Source: Xanthobacter autotrophicus
GTDB taxonomy: Bacteria > Pseudomonadota > Alphaproteobacteria > Rhizobiales > Xanthobacteraceae
DNA: 64,000 nt
NCBI RefSeq assembly: GCF_043194295.1
Contig: NZ_JBAFVK010000014.1
Direction: 5' to 3' (one strand)
Under the pieces are notes generated by a model, which was not told the origin of the DNA, ran no database searches, and saw only the letters and a program-made list of their open reading frames with translations. The position numbers were made by a program, and so were the translations under genes. Below, piece by piece: positions 17,437 through 25,034 of this stretch; positions within the stretch are counted from its first letter, which is position 1, and the number at the start of each line of letters is the position of its first letter.

Positions 17437-18492
17437 TCACATGGCCTCGGCCAAACGCTGATCGAGCGCCTTCAAGGTGATGCCGAGCATCTCGGCCGCA
17501 CGACTCTCGCCGATCACCCCTTCAGCTAACGCACGATAGCATAGCCGTTCGAAGCGCTTTGGCTCTTCATAGCTCGCCTCGATGCAGGCCGGCTCTGCGA
17601 ACGGCTCCTTGCGCCACCCACGCTTGGTGAACTCTTTGAAGAGCTCGGAAAAGGCATTCTTCCCGATAATGCCGAGATCATGGCAGCGAAATGCGATCGC
17701 CTGGACGCTGACGCCGAACCGCTGCTTGAGCGCGACCAGTTCACCAATACTGATCGCAGAGCGCTGCGCGCCGACCTCGGCGCGCACGACATCGGCCGGC
17801 ATCAGGAATGCGCCGGCAAAGCGATGTGCCGCGCGTTCCTCGTCGACCCCTGCTGCGGGCAACATCACCATGTGACCGAGTTCATGCGCAAGCGTGAAAC
17901 GCTTGCGCTCCGCCCAGATATTCTTGCGCACAACGATCACGCGCGCCGCGTCGCGCCCCTTCCGCATGACCCGTGCGGCCAGACCGTCGATGTCATCGAG
18001 GTCGATAGAGAGCACCTTGACGCCGCGCTCTTCTAGCAGCTCAGCGAGCTTGGGTACCGGATCATGGCCCAGGCCCCATTCCTCGCGAACCGAGCGAGCT
18101 GCATCTTCGGCGTCGCGCATGTCATATACTGGATAAGGCGCGCTGCGCGGCTGCTCCCACTCGACGCTTTTGAGCCCGAGCAAATCCTCGATTGCCAGGT
18201 AGCGCTCGAGCAGTTGCAGCGTCTGCGCTTCAATCGTCGCCTCTTCCTTGGCGCTGCGCTTCTTTCGGAAATCGACCCCTTCCAGCGTCAGTTCCTCGTC
18301 GCTGAGCAGATAGGACTCGCTGACCCCAAGCGCGGACGCGAGCGCCATCAGCGCGCGCGAGCCCGGCATGTCCTCGTTGCGCTCATATTTTCCGATCGCC
18401 TGGGCACTGACGATGTTGCCCATGCGCTCGGCGAGCTCTCGCAGCGACATCCCTGCGGATGCCCGCGCAAGCTTCAGTCTCGTGCCGATCAT
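17437..18492 (-). CDS. XRE-HTH / ImmA-IrrE metallopeptidase regulator
   Basis: A 351-residue two-domain protein. Residues 1-65 are a Cro/CI HTH (LKLARASAGMSLRELAERMG, AQAIGKYERNED). Residues about 140-270 are an ImmA/IrrE zinc peptidase with HELGH at 203-207 and AHRFAGAFLMP after it. Such proteins cleave a repressor or act as antitoxin and repressor. It is divergent from the type II-short CBASS operon and shares with it a 149-bp intergenic region holding three copies of TTTTGTAAACY, so it is the best candidate regulator of both the PIN toxin and the CBASS operon (inference from position). Confidence 0.86.
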   Translation of the reverse strand: MIGTRLKLARASAGMSLRELAERMGNIVSAQAIGKYERNEDMPGSRALMALASALGVSESYLLSDEELTLEGVDFRKKRSAKEEATIEAQTLQLLERYLAIEDLLGLKSVEWEQPRSAPYPVYDMRDAEDAARSVREEWGLGHDPVPKLAELLEERGVKVLSIDLDDIDGLAARVMRKGRDAARVIVVRKNIWAERKRFTLAHELGHMVMLPAAGVDEERAAHRFAGAFLMPADVVRAEVGAQRSAISIGELVALKQRFGVSVQAIAFRCHDLGIIGKNAFSELFKEFTKRGWRKEPFAEPACIEASYEEPKRFERLCYRALAEGVIGESRAAEMLGITLKALDQRLAEAM

Positions 18493-18516
18493 GGCCTGAC
18501 TACCTTTCGCGCTATC

Positions 18517-18630
18517 GGTTTACAAAAATCAATATAATGGAAATTTTGTAAACCAAAGACCCTTGAAATACCCATAGGGAAGCCCCAGATGCGGACTTCG
18601 TGGTGGCATCATAACGCAATTTTGTAAACT
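18517..18630. promoter_or_regulatory. Triple 11-bp operator between XRE-ImmA and CBASS genes
   Basis: GGTTTACAAAA (18517-18527) and TTTTGTAAACC (18544-18554) form a perfect inverted repeat, and a third half-site TTTTGTAAACT (18620-18630) sits right before the ribosome site of the CD-NTase gene. The paired sites are close to the start of the XRE-ImmA gene; the third overlaps the 5' leader of the CBASS mRNA. This is a classical layout for a dimeric HTH repressor controlling two divergent promoters. Confidence 0.7.
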
Positions 18631-18641
18631 GGAGTTTCGCA

Positions 18642-19886
18642 ATGGCCTCAAATATGTTTCGCGGCGATGGACGGCCGCAAGACCCCTTTGGCGACCCGCT
18701 TGATGCGATCCTTGCCGAGATCGCGATCAATCTCCAGTTGCCGCCCGGCCTCCACGCCAAGGCGGTCGGTCGCTATGAGGCGGTTTGCCGACATATCGAT
18801 CGCCCCGGCAGCCCGCTCGAAGGGCGCGTGTCCAGCCTCTACCCGCAGGGGTCGATGGCCATCGACGCGACGATTTCGACCCGCGGCACCGACGATGAAT
18901 ATGATCTTGACGCCGTCGCCGAGATCATCGGCGGCAATGAGGGGCCGGAGGAACTGCTCGACCTCCTCGAAGCCGCGCTGGAGGGCTATCCGATTTCGCG
19001 GATCGAGCGGAAGACCCGCTGCATCACCCTCTATTATGCCGATGGCATGCACCTCGACGTGACGCCGGCCCGTCGCTTCGCGCCCAAAGAAAAGGAAGGC
19101 GCAATCGCCCATGCCAAGAAGGGGCGGCCGCAAGAACATCGCTATGTGCCGATGAACGCCTACGGTTTTTGCGTGTGGTATAATAATAAGGCGCCGGCCG
19201 AAAAGCGCTTCGCTCTTGCGCTCAACCATCAACTCTATGCCAGTCACGGGCTCGTCTTCGACGCCGCCGAGGTCGAGGAGGTACCTGAGCAGACGCCGCT
19301 CCTCATCAAAAGCGTCACCACTGTCGCGCTCCAGCTTATCAAGCGCCATCGTAACATCCTTTACGCCGATACCTCGGACCGCATGCCGCCTTCGGTCGTG
19401 CTGTCCTGCCACGCCGGCCACGCGGCGGTGCCGGGTATGGGCCTCACAGACATGGTCATGCGCCAGGCGCGCTGGACGGCGCGGGCTATTGATCAGGCGG
19501 CGCGGCAGAACAAGCTGCTCGACGTGCCCAATCCCGAATTTCACCAGGAACGCTTCACCGATCGCTGGCCGGAGAATCAAACCCAGCAGCAGCACTACGC
19601 GCGAGCGTTGAACGCGTTGGCAGATGGGCTCCAGGCCGCCCGCGAACGCGGCGTCCAACTGGAGGATCTCCAGGAATGGCTGCGCGAGCAGTTCGGTCAG
19701 CGCGTGGTCTCGCGCTCGATCGAGACCTTCAACAAGCGGCTCGGTCAGCAGGTGCAGGCGCGCCAGCATGGCTATACCCGCAAGGGCGGTCTCTTCACTC
19801 CGGCGGCGCCCGCAATCATCACCGGTACCAGCGCGTTAGCGCCGGTGGCGGCGCGCGCACATACCAATATGGGCGAGCGCCGCTGA
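18642..19886 (+). CDS. CBASS CD-NTase (type II-short operon)
   Basis: A 414-residue cGAS/DncV-like nucleotidyltransferase. The active site shows YPQGS (Gly70-Ser71), the metal pair D88-L-D90 in TDDEYDLD, and a third Asp139 in MHLDVTPARR. On infection it would make a cyclic oligonucleotide that activates the downstream HNH-SAVED nuclease. GGAG precedes the ATG by 7 bases. The stop overlaps the start of the E2-like gene (TGATG). Clade and exact product cannot be given from sequence alone; SAVED partners bind cyclic di- or trinucleotides. Confidence 0.88.
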   Translation: MASNMFRGDGRPQDPFGDPLDAILAEIAINLQLPPGLHAKAVGRYEAVCRHIDRPGSPLEGRVSSLYPQGSMAIDATISTRGTDDEYDLDAVAEIIGGNEGPEELLDLLEAALEGYPISRIERKTRCITLYYADGMHLDVTPARRFAPKEKEGAIAHAKKGRPQEHRYVPMNAYGFCVWYNNKAPAEKRFALALNHQLYASHGLVFDAAEVEEVPEQTPLLIKSVTTVALQLIKRHRNILYADTSDRMPPSVVLSCHAGHAAVPGMGLTDMVMRQARWTARAIDQAARQNKLLDVPNPEFHQERFTDRWPENQTQQQHYARALNALADGLQAARERGVQLEDLQEWLREQFGQRVVSRSIETFNKRLGQQVQARQHGYTRKGGLFTPAAPAIITGTSALAPVAARAHTNMGERR

Positions 19887-20338
19887 TGATGGTCCATAGC
19901 ATCGACGCGCAGATCCAAGCGATGCGGACGATCTGGCCCGAGCTGGCGCTGGTCGCGCGCAATGCCGAGGCCGCCGCATGGAAGGGGCCGGTTTGCCCGC
20001 TCCTCCAGACCTACCGCGTCGGCATCCTCTATCGGGCGCCGATGCTAGTCGAAAATCTCGACTCGCGCCGACTGCAGCCGCGCGTCTCGATCCTCGCGCC
20101 CGCACTTCGGCCGCGACCGGGCGATCCCGAGGGACGGTTGCCTCATGTCTATTATGGGCCGGACGGCGAAGTGACGCTCTGCCTCCTCGATCCCGATGCG
20201 GGTGACTGGTCGCCAGCGGATCTAATCGCCGAGACGACGGTGCCTTGGACCATCGAATGGCTCGCGGCCTATGAGGGGTGGCGCGCCACCGGCAAGTGGA
20301 CCGCGAGCGGCCGCCATGTGGAGACCGCCAATGGCTAA
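19886..20338 (+). CDS. Stand-alone E2-like CBASS protein
   Basis: A 150-residue protein with the bacterial E2 (UBC-like) pattern: HVYYGPDG (His87), catalytic-cysteine block EVTLCLLDPDAGDW (Cys99), and VPWTIEWLAAYEGWRATGKW. In type II CBASS, E1/E2 proteins (Cap2) conjugate the CD-NTase C-terminus to a target and prime it; here only the E2 part exists and no E1 or JAB gene is present, defining the short type II layout. The ATG 19886 overlaps the CD-NTase stop, so the longer upstream frame is not used. It overlaps the next gene by 8 bases. Confidence 0.85.
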   Translation: MMVHSIDAQIQAMRTIWPELALVARNAEAAAWKGPVCPLLQTYRVGILYRAPMLVENLDSRRLQPRVSILAPALRPRPGDPEGRLPHVYYGPDGEVTLCLLDPDAGDWSPADLIAETTVPWTIEWLAAYEGWRATGKWTASGRHVETANG

Positions 20339-21467
20339 GAGCAAAATCCCTCAGAAGGTGCAATCGGCGCTTTGGGCGCGCGCCGCCGGGCGCTGCCAGT
20401 ATCGCGGCTGCAATCAGGATCTCGTCGGCGACCTGATCTCCGGCAATGAGGACGCGTTGTTCGGCTTCATCGCGCATATCGTCGGCGACAGCGCTGAGGG
20501 GCCGCGCGGGCATCCGGTTCGCTCGCCGCAGCTTGCCAAGAGCCTCGATAATCTGATGCTGATGTGCGCTGTCCATCACAAGCTGATCGACGTCGACGGT
20601 CTCGCTGATCATCCCGAGCCGCTACTGCTCGGTATGAAGGCCAAACATGAAGCGCGCGTCGCGCTGCTTGCCGGCATCGACGAGGACCGCGCGTCCCATG
20701 TCCTGCGCTTCGGCGCCAGCATAGGCGCGAACGAAGCCCTGGTCTCGACGCGCGCGATCTTCTCCGCGATGCCGCCCGATCATCATCCGGCAAGCGCCCA
20801 GACCATCGACCTTGAGATGACGGGCCATGCCTTCGCCGACAGCGATCCGGTCTTCTGGGCGATGCAGCAGGCCAATCTTCAACGTAATTTCGCCAAGCGT
20901 GTCGGTGGACGGATCGAGCACCAGGAAATCCGCCATCTGAGTGTCTTTGCTCTCGCCCCTCAACCCCTTCTGATCGAACTCGGCCGACTACTGTGCGACA
21001 TCGTCCCCATGGTCGTCCATCAGCGGCACCGTGAGCCTTCGACCTGGGACTGGCAGCGCGATTGCGAAGCCGTGCGTTATCAGACGGGCGAGCCCGCAGC
21101 GGACCGAGTCGGCGCGGTCGCACTGAAGCTCGGCGTCAGTGCGACTATCACCGATGACCGGATTGAGCGGGTGCTCGGGCAAGATACGGCGATCTGGAGC
21201 CTCTGCGCCGAGGCACCCCATAATGATATCATCCGGTGCCCCGAGGATCAGGCGGCCTATCGTAAGGCGCTCCGCGGGCTGTTCGACGCGATCAAAGCAC
21301 GCCACGGTTACGGCGTGCCTATCCATATCTTCCCGGCTTTGCCGGCATCGCTGGCGGTGGAAACCGGCCGGGTGTGGATGCCCAAAGCTGATCCAGAACT
21401 CAAAATCTACGATCAGCAGCGAGAAAATGGTTTCGTTTACGCGCTTACGATAGGAAAATCCGGTTAG
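20331..21467 (+). CDS. cap5: HNH-SAVED effector nuclease (Cap5)
   Basis: A 378-residue effector. The N-terminal HNH domain (residues 1-95) has RCQYRGC (C22, C27), FGFIAHIVG (H49) and NLMLMCAVHHKLID (N74, C79, H82). The rest is a SAVED ligand-binding domain with the typical end HIFPALPASLAVETGRVWMP. Cap5 proteins bind the second messenger, assemble and degrade DNA, killing the infected cell. The start at ATG 20331, inside the E2 gene, matches the conserved beginning of the family. It is the last gene of the operon. Confidence 0.92.
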   Translation: MAKSKIPQKVQSALWARAAGRCQYRGCNQDLVGDLISGNEDALFGFIAHIVGDSAEGPRGHPVRSPQLAKSLDNLMLMCAVHHKLIDVDGLADHPEPLLLGMKAKHEARVALLAGIDEDRASHVLRFGASIGANEALVSTRAIFSAMPPDHHPASAQTIDLEMTGHAFADSDPVFWAMQQANLQRNFAKRVGGRIEHQEIRHLSVFALAPQPLLIELGRLLCDIVPMVVHQRHREPSTWDWQRDCEAVRYQTGEPAADRVGAVALKLGVSATITDDRIERVLGQDTAIWSLCAEAPHNDIIRCPEDQAAYRKALRGLFDAIKARHGYGVPIHIFPALPASLAVETGRVWMPKADPELKIYDQQRENGFVYALTIGKSG

Positions 21468-21860
21468 ATACACGTATTTAAAGCGTGAGGATTGAGAGTT
21501 GTTATTGTAAGTAAGATGAGTAATATATGTATTCGCTCCTCGATAACGCAACTGATAGGCATGTTCTTGGCCTAGATCTGAGGCTTTGCGCCGGCAGTTC
21601 AAGGCGGATTGCCGGTGCCGCTGACCCTAAGGCGAAGTTCGAGGCGTCCGTTTTTGGGCATTCGCCCGCTTGCCTGGTACGTCGAGGATGGGGCCGGGAC
21701 CGGACTGGCAGGTTTCGATCGTCGATCGGGGCGTAACGGACATTTCTTCGAGGCGGTGGAGTCCAGGACCAGGCTCGTCTCTGTCGGACGGCGAAACTGG
21801 GAAGGTACCACCCCCCAACTCGCGAAGACGAAGCGAGGAACATGCAGCCGCAGGAGGGTC
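21468..21860. other. Convergent intergenic region with repeat copy 2
   Basis: About 390 bases between the CBASS effector (+) and the AddA-like gene (-), which converge. It starts with an AT-rich stretch and then contains the second copy of the 96-bp degenerate repeat (21622-21717). Weak frames here have no recognisable domain and are not called. No clear terminator hairpin was found. Confidence 0.5.
21622..21717. repeat. Degenerate 96-bp repeat, copy 2
   Basis: This copy begins TGACCCTAAGGCGAAGTTCG and aligns to 12409-12504 in the same orientation. Only non-coding sequence is involved. The spacing of 9.2 kb between copies encloses the Septu-like pair, the DUF2235 gene, the XRE-ImmA/PIN pair and the type II-short CBASS. 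Confidence 0.6.
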
Positions 21861-24800
21861 CTAGACCGCTTCGGCGGCCACGAGTGCGATCTTGATCATC
21901 AGCCCCGCGATTGGCTGGTGTATCCAGTAGTCGCGGCACTCTCGCGCGGCGCCTTGGCGAAGCGCGCGAGCGTAGAGATCCACCTGACCACCGAACGCGT
22001 TCAGCCGCTCGTCGTCAAAGGCCATCGCCCCTGGGAAGCTCTTGTGATCGATCACGGCAAAGCCGTAGCCGTCGTCGATCAGCAGATCGATCCTGCCGGA
22101 GATGACCTGAAGGTTCTCCGCCGCGTGAACCGGCCACTCCCGCATCCGGGCGGAGCCGCCGTAGCGCTGATCCAGAAACGCGTGCAGTCGGTCTGCGGCC
22201 TCGACCAGGTCGCCCGGCGCGAGCTGTGGCGCGCCCCACCTGCGCAGCATGTCGCCGGCGAGGGCCAGCCGAGCCGATACCGGGCGGACGGGATCGTCGA
22301 AGGCGAAGAAGCGGTGGAAAGCCTCGCCGACTGCCTGCAGGTCAGGATCGCCAACCAGAGTGATGCGCGGCCCCAGCTGCACCGTCTCGGCCACGCGAAC
22401 CGTGCCGGAGAACGTGCGGGCGCTCGGTCGCAGCCTGAGCGGGGGATGCAGCTGCCTGACCGCGGCCGGACGTGCGAACTCCAGCGCTGGTTCCCTTGCC
22501 TCCGCGTCCAGCCTCGGCGGAGGCGGCCGTAGTGCGAAGGTCTGGTCATTGATGGCCAGTGGATCGCTGGGCAGTCTGATGAGGGGCTGTCCGTCGTCCG
22601 TAGCCAGCTCGTTCAACCAGTCGGTCTTACCGGTAGTCGTAAGCGCGAGATGGTCGCGGGCGCGCGTCATGCCGACGTAGAGCAGGCGGGTTCTCTCCAG
22701 CTTTTCCTCTTTAAGGGTCCGCTCGCCCTCAGGGCTGAGCGCGGCCGCCTGATCCAAGCCGACGTCCTTGGCTTGAGCGCCGTACGGCCAAGGCCAGTAG
22801 CGGAGCACCCGTCCGGCCAGTGGGTCGCGCCAGTCCGGCTTGTCGAGTTCCTCGGCGTAGACGCCGAAAGGGTTGCCCTTCGCCTCGTGCTCGAGTCCGG
22901 TGAGCACCACGATCGGCCACTCCAGACCCTTGGAGCCATGGTAGGTGAGGAGGTTGACCGCCTCAGGATGACGGCTCTGAGGCTGCGCCAGCGCGTCTCG
23001 GGTGGCGAGCCATTCGCACGCGCCGGCGAGAGTGGCGGCCTGCCGTTCCGACCGCTGCTCCTCCTGGTAACCGTCCAGGAGCGAACGCACGGCCTCGAGA
23101 TTGGCGAGACGCTGCTCCGCAAGTCCCCAGCGGGCGACGGTGGCCAGCATGCCTTCAACGTGGAGGACGCCGTCGAATATCTCCCCCGGGGTGAGCTGCG
23201 GCGCAAGTGATCGAAGGTCCTTCAACTCCTGCGTGAACGGGACGCAGGCTTCGAGAGCCTCCACGTTGTGCTGCTCGAAGGCGGCGCCAAGCCAGCCGTC
23301 GTCGTCACAGGAAAGTCGGACGACTTCGGCGAGCGCCAGGCTGTCGGTCGGATCCGCGACCCAGCGCAGCGCCGCTAGGGCGAGTTCCACCTCGGCCTGG
23401 TCGAGCAGCCCGCTCCGCTCGACCGCCACCCTTATGTCGCGCCGCGACAGCGCCGACGCCAGCTGAAGCACCTGGTCGTTCGATCGGCAGAGAACCGCGA
23501 CGTCCCCGCCTCTCGCAGGCCGCGCCGGTCCCGTCTTCGGCTGGATCTGCCAGCCGGGGCCGTCAGCGAGGAGACCGGCGATTTGGCTTGCCAGGTCCTC
23601 CGTCCGAAGGTCCTTGTTCGATCCGGCAAGCTTCCACACCGATAGCGGCGGGAGGTCACCGTCCGCCTCCGCACGGTCGTAATCGGCGAAGGTGATCTCC
23701 TCCGGACGCATGCCGGTGCGGCGGAAGTTCGGCTCGAACGAGGCGTTCACCAATGCGCCCAGAGCCGGCCGCGTCCTGTAGGACTTGCGCAGGAATTCGA
23801 AGGTACCGCCGGTGTCGGTCGTGATCGCCTGGGCCGCGGCCTGGGTGAGCGCGGGGTCCGCGTCGCGGAACCCGTAGATGGACTGCTTCGGATCGCCGAC
23901 CCAGGCGTTCACCGGTGCGATGCTGGCGAGCGCCGAGAAGATGGCGATTTGAATCGGACTGGAGTCCTGATACTCGTCGACGAACACGGCGCCGATCAGC
24001 TCGCCGAGGCGGGCGTGGTTGGACGGATTGCGCAGGATCTCGAGGGCGAGCATTTCCTGGTCGACGAAGTCAACGAGTCCGCGCGCGTGCTTGAAGGCGG
24101 CGTAGTCGGCGAGGCACTGCGCCGCGCACTCGAGTTGCATCCTGATGAAGGTCTCGATGTCGGCGCGCAGGCGCGGGTGGCGCGCGTGCGCGGCCGCCGC
24201 CGCGATCACGTCAGTGAACAACTCCGCGTCGGCCTTGGTCGCGCCCAACTTCGACAGCCGCGCCCATTCGACCCAGGGGAGGTGCTCGCCGCGCTGTAAC
24301 CGCGCCGCCGCCGCTTCCACGCAGGGCACGTCCTTCTTGAGCGTGCCCTGCTTGAGGCTGGCCCGCCGCGGTTCGATCGCGGCCAAGCATTCGAAGACTG
24401 CGTCGGCGAGTGCGGCGTCGAGCGTCTCGGTCGTTTCGCCTGGAGCGGCCATCGGCAGGAGCTGCGTCAGGCTCGCCACGGAGTGATCGGCGGAGGCGCC
24501 GATACGCTCCGGACCGATGCCGTTCGAGCGGGCGAGGTCGACGATCCGGCGAAGATGATCCTGCCAACCATCGATGAGGCGGCCGTGCATGAAGAAGCCC
24601 TGCGCCTGCAGGTCGAACCGCTCCGCGATCTGCTGCAAGGTCGGGGCGTAGCCCGACATTGCGGGGCCGATCGCCCGCGCAAAGACGGCCTTCTGCCGGT
24701 CCTCGGGGATAACCTCGGCGACGGGGGACCGGCCGAGCTCGAATGCAAATTCCGAGATGAGCGAGCCGCAAACGCTGTTCACCGTTCCGATCCGCGCAGC

Positions 24801-25034
24801 GAGCATCGCGGCCGCGAGGTCGGGCCGGTCGCCTTTGATCAGCTGCGAGCGGATGCGGCCCGCGAGCTCCGCCGCCGCTTTCTTGGTGAAGGTAGTGGCG
24901 AGCAGCCGGTGCGGGACGAGCCCCGTGCCTACCGCCGACCTGATCCGCTCGACCAGCGTGTAGGTCTTGCCGGTGCCCGCCGACGCGATGATGGTGTCGA
25001 CGCGTTTGTGGATAATGCCAGTCACCTGGTTCAT
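21861..25034 (-). CDS. AddA-like UvrD/RecB helicase-nuclease
   Basis: A 1057-residue SF1 helicase fused to a nuclease. The Walker A ASAGTGKT is at 17-24, motif II is VFVDEYQDSSPIQ, motif III GDPKQSIYGFRDAD, motif V-VI YHGSKGLEWPIVV and RLLYVGMTRARDHL. The C-terminus carries a RecB-type PD-(D/E)XK site (RIDLLIDDGYGFAVIDHKSF). ATG 25034 is chosen since it overlaps the stop of the upstream AddB-like gene and lies just before the helicase; a longer frame to 25412 encodes only shadow sequence. With its partner it would process double-stranded DNA ends. It is not the housekeeping addA in context: it lies in a defence island. Confidence 0.85.
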   Translation of the reverse strand: MNQVTGIIHKRVDTIIASAGTGKTYTLVERIRSAVGTGLVPHRLLATTFTKKAAAELAGRIRSQLIKGDRPDLAAAMLAARIGTVNSVCGSLISEFAFELGRSPVAEVIPEDRQKAVFARAIGPAMSGYAPTLQQIAERFDLQAQGFFMHGRLIDGWQDHLRRIVDLARSNGIGPERIGASADHSVASLTQLLPMAAPGETTETLDAALADAVFECLAAIEPRRASLKQGTLKKDVPCVEAAAARLQRGEHLPWVEWARLSKLGATKADAELFTDVIAAAAAHARHPRLRADIETFIRMQLECAAQCLADYAAFKHARGLVDFVDQEMLALEILRNPSNHARLGELIGAVFVDEYQDSSPIQIAIFSALASIAPVNAWVGDPKQSIYGFRDADPALTQAAAQAITTDTGGTFEFLRKSYRTRPALGALVNASFEPNFRRTGMRPEEITFADYDRAEADGDLPPLSVWKLAGSNKDLRTEDLASQIAGLLADGPGWQIQPKTGPARPARGGDVAVLCRSNDQVLQLASALSRRDIRVAVERSGLLDQAEVELALAALRWVADPTDSLALAEVVRLSCDDDGWLGAAFEQHNVEALEACVPFTQELKDLRSLAPQLTPGEIFDGVLHVEGMLATVARWGLAEQRLANLEAVRSLLDGYQEEQRSERQAATLAGACEWLATRDALAQPQSRHPEAVNLLTYHGSKGLEWPIVVLTGLEHEAKGNPFGVYAEELDKPDWRDPLAGRVLRYWPWPYGAQAKDVGLDQAAALSPEGERTLKEEKLERTRLLYVGMTRARDHLALTTTGKTDWLNELATDDGQPLIRLPSDPLAINDQTFALRPPPPRLDAEAREPALEFARPAAVRQLHPPLRLRPSARTFSGTVRVAETVQLGPRITLVGDPDLQAVGEAFHRFFAFDDPVRPVSARLALAGDMLRRWGAPQLAPGDLVEAADRLHAFLDQRYGGSARMREWPVHAAENLQVISGRIDLLIDDGYGFAVIDHKSFPGAMAFDDERLNAFGGQVDLYARALRQGAARECRDYWIHQPIAGLMIKIALVAAEAV

